DNA of 64,000 bases from Nymphaea colorata (taxonomy: Eukaryota; Streptophyta; Magnoliopsida; Nymphaeales; Nymphaeaceae): contig NC_045141.1 of the NCBI RefSeq assembly GCF_008831285.2, forward strand, positions 26,463,315 through 26,527,314. The letters are read 5' to 3'. The notes beneath the pieces were generated by a model. That model was not told the origin of the DNA. It saw only the letters and a list, made by a program, of their open reading frames with translations, and searched no databases. The position numbers were made by a program, and so were the translations under genes. This document shows, in pieces, positions 47,052 through 60,400 of this stretch; the stretch's first letter is position 1; each line of letters opens with the position of its first letter.

Positions 47052-50000
47052 ATGGAAGTCCTTCGGTGTGAGAAGGACGGTATAGTTGCGTCATCCACTT
47101 CAGCTTCAAGTGTTGCAGTTGCTGTCAATGGAAGCAGGAACAGCTTGTCTGCACTCTTCTGGGCATTAAAAAAGTTCGTCCCTGAGGGAAAAACTTCTTT
47201 CAAACTCATATATGTTCGTCCGAGAATCACGACAATCCCTACGCCAAGTAAGTTTTTAAGTTTTAAATCAACTTCTTGTGGCCTCAAGCCTTTTGTTAGC
47301 TAAGTATGAGCTGATAAAATTTTGTTTGGTAACATGAGTAGCTGTCAGACTAAGCTCCAATCTTTTCCTCATTAAGGTTTTGATTTTGATTGAAACTATA
47401 AAAATATTTTCTAATTTTCTAATATGCTACATATCATTTTGCTTAATCGAGACAATCATTACTTATTGTAATCTAACGTTTTTACAAAACGATACCTTCT
47501 GATGCAGTGGGCAATTCTATTCCTGTTTCAAATGTTAGAGAAGAAGTGGTTGCTGCATATAGAAAAGAAATAGAATGGGAGACGAACACAAAGCTCCTTC
47601 CTTTCAAGCAAATGTGTGCTCAAAAACCAGTATGACCTCCCTCTTCCTTACTTATGTCATCATATGCTTGCTAGTTGTAGGCTTCAAAAGTACTAACTCT
47701 GTTGTCAAGTTATTTCCAGTCAACATCTAGTGATTCAATTAGGGGCTGTTTCGATTCCTCATTTGGATATATGTCCCTAGATGCCTTGACATATAGGTAC
47801 CCGCTCCTGTAGAGTGTAGACTCCAGCAACCCATAAAATTTATAGCTTTACCTAGATGGACCTGGACCAAGTATGCTTGAGTTGGTAGCATGGCATTTTC
47901 CATTTATTTTGCCGTACCAAACTTGTTTATCACCTAAAGGTGATACCTATGAATATCGATTAAGCAGACTTCTTTTTGCATGCCGGCATCAGTTCACAAA
48001 GGATAATTTTACAGTGTTACAGTAACCATGGGGTTTGGCATCCACAGTGTGCTGAGATAATTTTTGTTTCATAGACTTACTTTTTTCCTGTATGAACAAT
48101 AAAACTCTTGTTCTATGTGCAGGTGGCAGTAGAGACCAATGTGATTGAGGCAGACGATATAGCAGAGGCCATATCAGAAGAAATTGCTAAATCTGAAATC
48201 CATATACTCGCTCTTGGATCATCATCTAGAAGCATATTTTCTAGGTAAAGTATTTTTGCTGGCACACTTACATGCTTAACATCTAATAGTGACGTCACCT
48301 TATCATAGATTCATGTTTCTGTATATCTAAATATTGGTACTAACACGTTTCTGCAACATTAACCTGACAACTAGGTAGACCAAGAAGCCTGCATCACAAA
48401 GAGTGACGATAGATATTATCAAATTGATGGATTTCTTAAATTATCAGACGATATCAAATCCTGAACAATATGATGTTATCCCGAAAAAGTTAATAGTGAC
48501 GAGAATTTTGATGAAGTTATTTGACTTTTTTTTTTCTTTTGTTTGGTTTAACATTTCTATGGCCCACACGAAGATTGTTCATGAGTACAACTTCTAAGGA
48601 GGTAGAATATCGAATTTCCAGATATGGGCCCTTATTAGCTAAAATTTACAGCTCCAAGAACTCAGAAGGCAGTTAAGCCTGTATACAGAGAACAAAATTT
48701 AACAAATCATCTCTTATTTGTCTATGTTGTTGCTGTTGGTAATAGCCATGATGCTATTATCCATAAACTGACATGGAAATACAAAACAAATCTCTTAGAT
48801 ATTATTATCAGTTCGAAACATACAGCAATTAATAACTGTTTACTTGTTATTTTCTTATTACAATGTGTTCTTCCTCCTGTTTCTGTACCATTTTGCCTAC
48901 CTTTTGAATGAAGAGTTTTTCCTTAGGAAACTCCGAAATCAAGATGTATCCAAGAGAGTATCTGGCTGTGTTCCAAACTTCTGTACGGTGTATGTTATTT
49001 CAAAGGGGAAAGTGTCATCCATCCATCCAGCAAGTTTGGAGGACAAAAACTCCACAGATGTAAAGGATGACGGTTTAAGCTCAAAGACAGGTATGAAAGT
49101 CTTCATATTCAATAACAACTCCACAGGCTTAATCGTTAACTAGTTAAGGTTCTATTTTACCTTAAATTATGTAGGCACTAACTCATGATACACATTAGAG
49201 ATGCAATATTGTGTATAAATAGGCAACAGGTTGAGCAGCCTGCATGTTACAGGCTGCTTTGCCTAGTTGGACCAGGTATTTGGAGTGTGGGTCTGCCCAC
49301 TTTGGGTCCAGGCCCTATCTGGCATGATTAGCCAATGGTTGCCTATTATATCCTGTCAAATCTATGGGGTATGCTGGACCTGGCCATCTTGTCACCAGTC
49401 TTAGAAGACTCATGCATAGCCACCCAAGTCTGTCAAGTTACTGCTCTGGCTGCTGACTTGGTCTTGGTCCAATTACCATCACGTCCATCATACAAGATAG
49501 GTTGGTATGAGGGGCTTTTTAGTTTTAATGTCAGAATTGGGCTGGTCCTTGGTTGCTTTCTACTGAGGCAGGCAGAAGAAAAAAGTTGCATCGGCTGGAG
49601 CTTTGTCCCTATGAATCCAAATTTAGACACATGCACACAGATGTGGTCAAGAATTTCGCATTCTCAAATATGGGTATGGACTCACATTTCCCTTACCCGG
49701 TGCCTGCCTGTATTTCTGTCAGGTCATGTATAAATGGGACTCTTGGCTATTGACTTCTAGAATAGCGATAGAGCTGTCAAAGTCTAGTTAATCATGAATT
49801 TTACTTGGGTTTGATTCGAAAAATTACATCACCAATTCCTATTGCCCGCATGCATATTAGGCAAATATATGTTCTCCTACTCCACTTCCATAATTACCTA
49901 TAGTTCAGACGAGATCCAATCTACTACCCGCCAGGATAGCACTCCATGTGTGTAGAGGAACTTGAAAATAGTCTTATATCCAAGATTTTGAGAAATGTTC

Positions 50001-53000
50001 AGGGGTTTGTATACCTATGTTTACTAGCTACCTGTTGTACTACTTCGTAGCCTTTTAAGGAGTGAAGCAAAGTCGTCTAGAGGGTGGGTTGGATCCGCCA
50101 TACTGGACAATCAAGTAAGTTAGGTTATTACAGTTGGTCTTTGAGTCCTGTACACAGACCTGAAGTCAAAATGTGGTGAAATGTATTTTTTCAGAGGGGT
50201 GGACTTCAACACTCAATCTGCATGTAAGGACTTGATCTTTGAGAAATCCTTTTGGGTTTAAACATTTCTATGTCATGCTACTGGTTATCTGTTTTTTACG
50301 TGTAAACTGAAAATGCTGTCAACGGCTTGGGATTCACCACAGCAGACGTACTGGGCCATTACATCTGCACTAAATCCATATTCTTACTAGTAGCTAGAGA
50401 TACTGATTCTAGTATTGCTGTAATCATGCTTCCAGAATCAAGTGGAGAAATCTCATCCATTGAGGATGTCCAGTCACATTATCCTTCTCTCTTGGATCAG
50501 CGTGATCATGCCATTTCAGCAGTAAACTGCATTGGCAGAAGGCTACATCCAGGTGATATTGAGCCTTCGCAGGGTTCACCTCCAGTCCACAGTGAGGAAT
50601 TTGCATTTATTGATCCTGGATGTGCATCCATAAATAGTCTTACTGCAATTTCAACAAGTGAGGAAAGCTTTGAGTCAGAGACTGACTTCTGGATCTTTGA
50701 CCGGGCCTTTAAATCAGATATTCGAGCTGTTGCCTCTACAGAACCGGTAAGACATGTGTCATCACTATATACTATGACACTGGTTTTTTGTTTGGGTTGG
50801 TGAATTATATTTTTCCAGTTTGCCTAAAAGACAAAATTCAAACCAGCTATATTCCAAAATAGGACCAAGGCAAAATGTAATGTACGAGACTAAATTATCT
50901 TCTTCTTTTCTTTTCATAAATTAGGTGATTGAGATCAATAATGTCAAGATGCATGAAGCAAATGAGATCAAAGAAATGAGCTCAAAGGAAGAAATAGCAA
51001 TAAGACATGCAAAAGACAAAAAGGAGAAGCATGAAGCTACTGATTTAGAAGCTAAATTTGCAAAAAATGAACACGTATGGGGAGAAGGGGCCAAGAATAT
51101 GGCAGCAAATGAAGTGAAGGAGAAACATGTGCTGGAAAAGCCACTGGAGAAATTGGATCAGAAATACAAGAAATTTCCGTGGGAAGAAATAGTGTCTGCT
51201 AGCTCATCATTCTCTGAGTCACTCAGAATCGGATCTGGTGCATATGGAACTGTGTACAGATGCAAATTTCATCATGTCATGGCCGCTGTTAAAGTCCTCC
51301 AGATAAATGATGGATGCAAGACCAAGCATTTCCAGCAAGAGGTATTAACTTTTTGAAAGAATTACAGTGGAATATGCATGCATAAGTTGGCAATCTGGCA
51401 ACATACTAACAAGCAGGTCCATGTCAATGCAATGAACACAGTCCAACAATCACACGGAACAGAATCCATCTATTCACATTGAGGGTTTCTGCAAACTGTG
51501 AGCATATTTGTTCTGATTGGGAAGCAAAACCATTTTGATTAGGAGTGTAGTGGCCATAGATTATAATCTTCTTAAGAAATAGCTTAAATTTAAGAAAATG
51601 GAAGTTTGTTTTTCAAGCGTAAGCCTATCTACCAGCATTCGGGCCTGACCTTAAGCTCATCAGAGCTTGAATGGCCTTGTCAAATTGCTAAAACCATAGA
51701 TAAGATTCAGCAGGCCAAAGAGGCAGCGTAGCTTAAGCTTGAAAATCCAAGTTTGACTTGGTGAGCTTGCTTAACTGCATGCAGGATTATGAATTGGTTC
51801 CGTGTTGCATGAAGCAACATTAGTTTGATCTGATGAGCCTGATTTCCATTCCATGATTGTGTTGTTATTTTTGTACTGGTGGTTACATTGGAAACCATTT
51901 TTATTGTAAAAAAATATAGGCAGTAAACAGTTAGCCTTTGTCATGATAGATCAGGTTATCATGCATAAAGATTTCAGTGAGAGAAATGTCGCCATGATGG
52001 AATTTAGCTTATGGACCACTTTGTATCATCCATCTTGATGGGACTTTTTGCCACCTTGTTTTTTCCAGCTGGAAGTACTCAGCGAAATCCGTCATCCCCA
52101 TCTTCTAATGCTGCTTGGTGCATGCCCTGATCATGGTTGTTTGGTCTATGAGTTCATGCAAAATGGAAGCTTGCACGACAGGTTGTTAAGAAAGAACAAT
52201 ACCCCACCGTTGCCTTGGTTTGATCGCTTCCGGATAGCTTGGGAGGTAGCTTCAGCGTTGTTTTTTCTGCATAACTTGAAGCCAAAGCCAATAATCCATT
52301 GTGATCTGAAACCTGCCAACATCTTGCTTGACCATAATCTTGTAAGCAAGATTAGTGATGTTGGTCTGACGACGTTACTTCCAAAAGATCATGCTACTTC
52401 AGTATTCAAGAACACAGCTCTTGCTGCTACATTCTGCTATATTGATCCTGAGTATCAAAGGACTGGCTTAATGTCACCAAAGTCGGATACATATGCACTT
52501 GGCTTGGTTATCCTGCAACTGCTGACTGCTAAACCTCCAATGGCTCTTGCTCACTTGGTAGGAACAGCAGTTCTGGAAAATAAGTTGCAAAATGTTTTGG
52601 ACTATTCAGCAGGTGAATGGCCTACTCAAGAAGCAGAAGAATTAGCAAATTTAGGTTTGAGCTGTGTGGAATTAAGACGCTGTGATAGGCCAGATCTAAA
52701 GGACGATGTTCTTCCAATGCTTGAGAGATTGAAAGAGGTTTCAGAACTTGCACATGCTTCTATATCCAAGAGCAAAATGTCACCATCAAGCCACTTCCGT
52801 TTCCCAATTCTTAAGGTTAGTCGCCTTTCTTTTCCTGTCAAGCTTTTCTTGCCACTCGATTAAGTTCCTGGCCTGCATTTATGGATGGGATCACGCACGA
52901 CCATAAGGTAATTAGGTCTGAACGTTCTCTAATTCAGTTACGGATCTTCCAATGGTTGGTGTCAGCTTTCCATGTTAAAATCCTGTAGTGAACATTTGCT

Positions 53001-53459
53001 GGTCTTTGTCAGAAACTTAGATATATCTTTCTAAGTTTTTGAACTCCAATTTCCGTTATGAACTTTTATAAATTAGGCTGCCGAGAAGCTTCCGTGAAGA
53101 TTCCTTATATGACTCAGTTCGAGAAAAGAAAAGCCAATATCTCAATGTAGAGCTGATGATGGGAAGATCACTTTGCCCACGCAACTTGAATAGATGCACC
53201 GGCCCAATTGATGAAACCCGAGTCTAAGTTGAATTCATTTTATTTGTCTTCACCTGGAGAAATTGGTCTGATGCAGGATGTGAAGCAAGACCCTAGTGTT
53301 GCAGCTGATGGCTACACATACGAGCGAAGAGGGATAGAAAGATGGCTGGGCATGAATGACAGGTCACCAATGACAGAACTACCACTGCCCAGCAGAGCCC
53401 TTGTCCCTAATTACACACATTCAGCAGCAATTGCTGATTGGAGGTCCAAGGGTCTGTGA
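47052..53459 (+). CDS. USP domain-protein kinase-U-box protein (PUB-type E3 ligase/kinase), 8 exons, 753 aa
   Basis: Exons: 47,052-47,247; 47,508-47,629; 48,123-48,244; 48,927-49,090; 50,436-50,746; 50,925-51,341; 52,069-52,815; 53,277-53,459. All introns are GT-AG and all phases join, giving 2,262 bp. Domains: USP-like fold (~14-185; AVAVNGSRNS, ALGSSSRSIFSRK, VSGCVPNFCTVYVISKGK); Ser/Asp-rich linker (~202-305); charged coiled coil (~306-385); kinase (~390-670) with P-loop GSGAYG (408-413), Lys428 in AVKVL, HCD loop with Asp523 and Asn528 (IIHCDLKPANILLD), DVG at 541-543 in place of DFG, and DPEYQRTG; then U-box (~685-753; FRFPILKDVKQDPSVAADGY, ending AIADWRSKGL). The HRD Arg is Cys (non-RD); DVG is normal for this family. 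U-boxes recruit E2 enzymes for ubiquitin transfer; USP-kinase-U-box proteins are cytoplasmic. It lacks the ELEK coiled-coil exon kept in the pseudogene. The substrate is unknown. The ATG matches the third copy. Confidence 0.9.
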
Positions 53460-56400
53460 GTTTCACCATATGCTTTCACGGGTAGCAGATGATGTGGTTC
53501 AGCCTGTCTCAAGGATCTTACGCTACCATTCTACCTGGAGCAACTGCCTGCTAAAAACAGAAGTTTACTGGTTTCTTTTCTAAAATTTGAAGGCTTTCTT
53601 GGAATTAGGAGGGCCATGGTTACTTCAGATTTTGGCATGCGTGCAAATTTGGAAAGGAAAAACACGCTCTGTACTGGATTTCTTCTTAAAACGGTGTCAG
53701 GTCTGCCTATTTATTGGTCCATCTTCAAGTCAATCCCTGTCGGTGTTGACTCGAGTATCTCATCTCTCACTAAAACCTCGGCTGAGGATTGGTTTTGGCA
53801 TTGAAACAGGTTTTCTTAACCTAGTTTTGATGGTAGGTCTAGGTTGCCGACATGGTTTTATCATCATCTAAGCAAGCCAATAGTTGTTTAAGAGTTTTAG
53901 CTTCTTGTTTGTCAGATCATAGCTGGCTAGGATCTACTCTTCCTCTGCCATGTAAAATCGTTGTACCTAACTGGTGCTACAGAAAAGGAAAAAGAAAAAC
54001 TGTGTGAATCAAGTGGATGTTATTTGAGGTCTCTGCGTGCCTTCCACGTTCATTTGCTTCGTAGCAAAAGTTTAGCGTAACTCCAGTTTAACGCGGTAGA
54101 TGGAATCTTGTTTCTGAAACAACGCAGCGCAGCTAACCTTGTTTGTGTCATGTATGGGGCTGCATTTTCTGTTAATCAAAGCGTTATAGAACTTCAAAAA
54201 TAATAATAATAAACCACCATTAAAGCTCGCAAGCTCTCTCTCTCTCTCTAATAGTTGTCCAAACAGGCATGGACAAGTAGACGACCGTCAACTTGACATT
54301 TCTGTTCGTGTACATGGTTTGTGGCTAAAGCCCTAAAAGAAAACATGGGGAAATTCCTTTTGGATTTTAAGAAATCCGCCATGGAAATCAAACTGTAGAA
54401 GCGGGTCGTCCAAGTGTTCAACGCTTTTTGCGTGCAAAATTGTCCTTCAATTACGTGGTCGTCTGAAAAGCTCATAACTTATCCCTCATGTATCCACGAT
54501 TATCACTATTGCCCGTTCAACATAATAAGTCGATTCATGGTCTTTTTCTCCTCTTTGTTTCTGACAAAAAAAAAAAAAAAACCTATCGACTTGCAATTTT
54601 CATGCCAATTTATGTTCACGATATTAATTGAAGGAGAAGTATTTCATTTTACTGCGAAAACCGTTACCCTTTTCCATCCGATTAAGTCCTACTTTTGGTA
54701 CTTAGAGACAGGGAATCTACATATATAGGGCATTTCTTTCATCCTTATTTCATCTATTTATGCCAACCCCTTGGTGATCACACTATTAATTTCTTTATCT
54801 CTTTCTACCAAAACAAAGCCAGCGTGAAGCTCGTTACGACGAAAGCGACCCTTTGATTTTATCAGGCACTTGGTCGGTCGAGTGTTTAAGCAATTATAAG
54901 AAATGAGAACATGCTAGTACCCCTTTTTTTTTGTTTTTAATGACAACGAATTTTCTTTTCTAATTCAGGACAAGCCGCCTCCCTCGTGACTCGTCCGTCA
55001 AGTCTAATGAGGACAAAACTCGGCATTTGTAAACTTGGTAATAATAGAGTTGGAACGTGATTCATAGTCTTCAACTTCACACTTTTTTATTATTATTATT
55101 TCTTTGACTACCTACATGCAATTTGTCATTGCTTTAGAATTCTTTCAAAGACGCTCTACTCAATATTTGGTAGACTTCTTTTATTTAAAATCAAGCCACC
55201 CGGACGTGCATCATGCTTTATAAACATAAACGGCTGGGAAGGGTTCTGATCTTTTTGCATTACATACTAATGAATCTTTCCCATTTCGTCTACTAGAGAA
55301 AAAAACGTCAACCTAGTTTCATTTAATTACTTTTCAAAAATGTATGTCTCGTAACATTTATTAAACGTGTTTGGTTTCCATTCTACACGGAAAACATAAT
55401 TGATTTAAAGTGGTAAATGAGGGAAGCATTTTAAATCAATTATATTTTCCATGTAGAATGGAAACCAAACACGTTTACTAAATGCTACGAGACATACATT
55501 TTTGGAAAGTAAAGAAAGAAATGGGACAAGAAGAGTTGGGAACAGGGTCTATCGCTACCATTCTACACCCGAACTCTCCGAGGGGGCGTTCAAACGTCCC
55601 CATATGGTCTCGACTTCACCGGGTGCTGCGGGACGGTTCTTGGAAGTTTTATTGTCATTAATAAAAAGAAAATTTTGTCACTTTTTTTTTTTGTCAAAGT
55701 AGTCAAATCTTTTACGGGAACGGCAGTTTCTTGGGGGTGTCCCGGTTTTGTTCCCTCACACAGAGCAAAAATTTGTGCGACCCTGGTGAAAAAGGAAGAA
55801 TAATGTGATAAGACCATGGCAGGCGTCGATTATCGGTTCCTGGTCTTCTGCACCAATCATTCGGATTTCTTCTCCATGATCCGAATGAAGTCCAGTTTTG
55901 ACATTTTGTGGGTGGCTTTGCAGCTTCTTGCCGCCTCCAAGAAGACAAATGTTACACGAAAAAAAAAAGAAGCAAGTCGCGCCAGAAGCTTTGACCCCAA
56001 GAAAAGCCCGGCAGACACAAGTCTCCTATGAGATGGAGGGGTCTCAATTGAAGAATTTTCTTGCTGTAAGGAAATGTGACGGCGGTTTGCCAGTTTCCAT
56101 CTCATGTCAGAAGAAGAGAGAATATGGATTTGGCATCAAAATATGTTAGAGAAGCAGCAGAAGTGAATGATATTTGAAGGGGTTATTTTCGGTGGTTCAA
56201 CTTCAACATTCTTGGCATTGTTGAGCACGTTAAAGGCGAAGCGATTCCTACTGGTTGCCTCCAAGATTGATACACCCCTGCTAAGGTTACTGCGCGTGGT
56301 ATGTGGAGTTTCTTAACTCCAACTTGTGTTCTCTTCCATGTCATTGGTGATGAATAAAAAAAAGACTGCTAATCCCGTATTGGTTTCCTTTTGTTCGTTG

Positions 56401-57285
56401 ATTATCTTGTCGTGTTAGTTAATCTTATGTTCGATTTGATGTCAAGGATTTTTGTTCTTTTAGCTTGAACTAGTTTTGGGTGCCTAAACTCTTCATCAGT
56501 TTCCAGTCTTGCTGTTTTAGCTTTTGGATGAATTGACTTGGGAAAATGGTACTTGTCATCTCCTTCTTAACCCTTTCCTTTTGTATCTTTTGGCTTTTCC
56601 CTTTGATGGGGCTTTTCTTTTTCTTTTCTTTTCCCTTTTTGTCTTTTCCAGATATGCCAAGGGAGGATTTGCCTTTGTTTTTTACAAAAGAATTAGCTGC
56701 AGGTGACTGGGATTGCATAGGAATTCAACTGGGTTTGAGGATTTTAGCCTGGAGCTCAGTTGACTTGGAATTGCACTGCTTCGTCTTCTTTCGCGTCCAG
56801 TTCTTTCATTTTTGAGACGTTTGGCTACTCTCTGTAAGCTTAAATCCGCCGTTTTAAGAACCAAAGTTATTTGTGGAAGGTTTGAACTGTGAGGGAGACG
56901 GTCAATGGCCTAAGAGTTAAATCGGAGTCGGTTTTTCCTTCCTTCTTTTGGTTATGTTGTCTTCTAAGCACGTTTATCTGGGTTTTTGTATCAGTCGAGA
57001 CTAATTTTAGTACGTGACAGTGTAGCTTCATGTATTTGATATTTATCTACGGATTATTTTCTGGCGTTTGGATGATCTTCGCTTCTTCTTTCTATAATTC
57101 TTTTATTATAAAATGGCATTCCTGTCTTAGCTTATTCTGGGGTTGTCTATCTCTTCCAATTGTTTTTTCTCCTCCTCACCGAATGTCAAGAAGCATACGT
57201 CTCTTATGACCTTGTGTATTTTCTTACCTGCTTCCTTCCAAACGCCAGTGACATCATTCCTTTTTTTTTCTCTTTCCTTTTTCAG
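53460..57285. other. Intergenic DNA between the second and third gene copies
   Basis: It holds the 3' flank of the intact gene, (CT)n at ~54,234-54,249, an A-run at ~54,565-54,580, a foldback element at 55,327-55,512, and then the upstream region of the third copy. T-rich splice-acceptor-like sequence before 57,286 suggests a 5'-UTR intron there. I see no other gene. Confidence 0.5.
55327..55512. mobile_element. Foldback (hairpin) MITE-like element, ~82-bp arms
   Basis: Two arms of about 82 bp are near-perfect reverse complements around a ~20-bp centre (GTGGTAAATGAGGGAAGCAT). The left arm starts TTACTTTTCAAAAATGTATG and contains GTTTGGTTTCCATTCTAC; the right arm contains GTAGAATGGAAACCAAAC and ends CATTTTTGGAAAGTAA. 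No clear target duplication was found and there is no coding capacity. If transcribed, it would make a long RNA hairpin of the size that feeds small-RNA pathways. Confidence 0.85.
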
Positions 57286-57412
57286 AAGTTTCATCAATGA
57301 GTGATTCTAAGCTGCCATTAACAACTTATGGAGGATGAATTCAATTTCTACTTCTTGGTTTTTTTAGAAATGAGATTGTCATCCTGATTGTTGGTGCCTT
57401 CCAAGGTGGGAA
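57286..57412 (+). other. Probable 5' leader exon part of the third gene copy
   Basis: It follows a CTTTTTCAG acceptor-like site and matches the leader of the intact copy in position, length and several motifs. It contains two short upstream ATGs, one followed almost at once by a stop. Confidence 0.5.
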
Positions 57413-60400
57413 ATGGACATTCATGAGAATGAGGAGGGCAATATGCTTGCATCACTGACCTCAGCATTAAGTATTGCTGTTGCTGTTAATGGAAGCAGGA
57501 ACAGCAAGTGTGCCCTCAGTTGGGCACTGGAGAAGTTCATCCCCGAGGGAAGAACTTCTTTCAAGCTCTTGTTTGTGCGTCCAAAAATTACGGCAGTCCC
57601 TACAGCAAGTAAGCTCTTTATGTTTAAATATACTTTATTTGTAGTAAGTTTATGTCCTTTCTTGTATCTAATTTTTTATGCTAATTGCTAACTATGGGTA
57701 AATAAAGCACTTCTTTTCCCATTGATGAATTAAACAAAGCTAAGGGATTTGCACTCATATTCTCAAGCCATGTTTTTTAATCTATGCATGTAAATCTGGG
57801 AGTCTTTGTTCTAACTTCTCTCGCTCTCTCTCTCCCTCATTCTGGCTTATTGTACATAATCTGTGGATGGAATGTTGTCCTCCACTGACCTCATATGTGA
57901 TCCTTCAAATTTGTATATGTTTATTGCATTGTTGGACATTTGTATTTGACCTAGTAATCAAACCCCTGCTTAAATTAACAGTAGACACCTAAGACCAAGG
58001 TAGAAGTCCAGAACTAGGCATGACTGTGACTTATCATCTGAATGGTCTTCATGTCAAAGCATGTTGAGCTTGGGTTTGAGGTGAATGTGTCTACCATTTT
58101 TTGCTTTTCCAAGGCCTGCAATCTAGAGTGCAAGTGAAGCATGGTCAATCTAATTAAATATGATGAGTCAACAACTGCTAGCATGATAGCATCCCTCCAG
58201 GGTAAGAATGCTGCTCTGCATTGATTCTATCCTTTGTTATACACTGCTTAATTGACACTAATTCCCATGACAAGCTAATGGTTATTCATAATGATATTTG
58301 TTCATGTAGTGGGAAACTTCATTCCTGTTTCTAATGTTCGAGAAGATATAGTTGCTGCATATAAAAAGGAAATAGAATGGGAGACAAGCTCAAAGCTTCA
58401 TCCTTTCAAGCAAATGTGTGCTCAAAGACAGGTATTGCTTTCCTGTTCCTAGTTATGTCGTAACATGTTTGCTATGTAGCTTTCAGAAAATGAACTTTAG
58501 TTTTCAAGTCAAGTTCCAATCAACATCTTGGAGGCATCTAGGAAATGTCCCTTTTCCAGTCAACTCAGCCCATTGCAATATCCCTAGATGGCTACCTGTT
58601 TATGCAGCATATAGTCATTGACAACCTGTACATTGGATAACTCCGGCTAGATGCACTTGGACTGAATGCAGCTAAGATGGATTTCCTATTAATTTTTCTC
58701 TAGCAAGTTGTTTAGAGCCTGAAAATTTTCTTTGATATTCATGAGTCTAGTTTAAGCATACTTCTTTTTGCTAGCTGGCACTTCATGAAGATGACGATGG
58801 TAGCCATTGGTATTCTGGCATCCAAGATCTACTGCAGAACATTGTTTTATCATGTTATTTTTCCCTAGTAAGTGATAAAACTCTAATTGTATGCATAGGT
58901 AGCAGTAGAGATCAGTGTGCTTGAAGCAGAGGATGTAGCACAGGCAATATCAGAAGAAATTGCTAAATCTGAAATCCATGCACTTGTTATTGGATCATCA
59001 TCTAGAAGCATAATTTCTAGGTATGTTTCTCTTTTTCCCCTTCTCCTTTGATGCACTTATATGCTTAACATCTAGCTGTGAAATGACCATGCTGGAAATT
59101 CATGTCAACATAATATCTGGCCATGTATGTATATCATAATTGACTTGTTTCTGTAGCATTATGCTTAAAAGATAGCATGACAAACAACTTGCCTTATAAA
59201 GAGTAATGGCTTCTTTGTTGCATGCAAATTAATAAAGTTCTAAAATTTTTTAGCCTGACAGTATGACATACCAAGGAACATGGTGGTTATCTTCACAATC
59301 TTATTAGTGACATGAAATTGTGATGAGTGCTTTGATTCCCTTTTTCTTACTTTATCATAACGTTTTTGTGGTGTATATTTTGTGTAAACTGTCAAGTGAA
59401 CTCATGCTTCTGTAATCTGCTAATATATGTCTTTTAGAGATGAATGTCAGTAGTTTCAAACTTTCAAGGTATGAGCCTAACTAACCTTGTGGCTTCAAGA
59501 ATGCAGGAGGCTGTGAGGCCCGACTCAATAAAAAAAAATCAACAAATAATTTCTTATTATTTACTGAATTCTTGCTGTTGAAAATATTAGTGGTGTCATC
59601 ATTCATCAGTAAATGTGAAAAATGCATGTGACTTTTGAAATATGTTAGATCATTTAGTTATTATGAAAAGTTACATTGATCATCGACTGTCTAATTGCTA
59701 TTTTAGACATTTGAAATGTGTTATTCCTGTTTATGTATTTTTCCCTAACTTTGCTTTCTTAGGAAATTTGGACGACATGATGTGTCCAAAAGAATCTCTG
59801 GCTGTATTCCAAACTTTTGTACCGTCTATGTTATTTCAAAAGGTAAACTATTGCACATCCATCCAGCAAATTCGGGGAAGAACAAGAGCTCAGTAGAACT
59901 GAAGAATGATGGTTTCAGCACAAAGACAGGTATGCGGTTTGCGTAAAACAGTTCACAACTCTATTAACTTTAACTAACCTAACTGCTTAAGGTTCTACTT
60001 TTACCTCATATTGTCATGTCACTAACTCATGGTACACTTAAGGGATGCGATGTTGTGTTATAAGCAGAAGGTTGGAAAGCCTGCAAGCTACAGGCAGCCT
60101 AGCCCACTTGGACCAGTCATAAACTGATTGATTAACATGTTGGATCTGCTATGTAGAACTCCACAGAATTATTTTATAGAAAATCCCTTTTAATGATGGT
60201 GATAGAGCTGGATGTGTAAAAACGCCTTCAATATTGACAAGAATCAAGTCAAAATATGACTTGACTAACTCACATTTACCCTTATAGAATGAAAATAGTT
60301 GCACAAAGGCAGAAAAAAACACTTGAAGAGCCAGACGAACACCCACAGATGCACTATGGCACAGCCATGTAGCAAAGCGTAGCCATGAATGGGGTGAAAG

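Noticed and set aside
49335-49753. Open frames of 132 and 66 codons in intron 4 of the intact gene
   Set aside because: They lie within a well-supported intron, lack domains and have no counterpart in the third copy.
56470-56815. Lys-rich or Phe-rich open frames upstream of the third copy
   Set aside because: They come from T-rich leader/intron sequence (TTTTCTTTT runs), low complexity on both strands.
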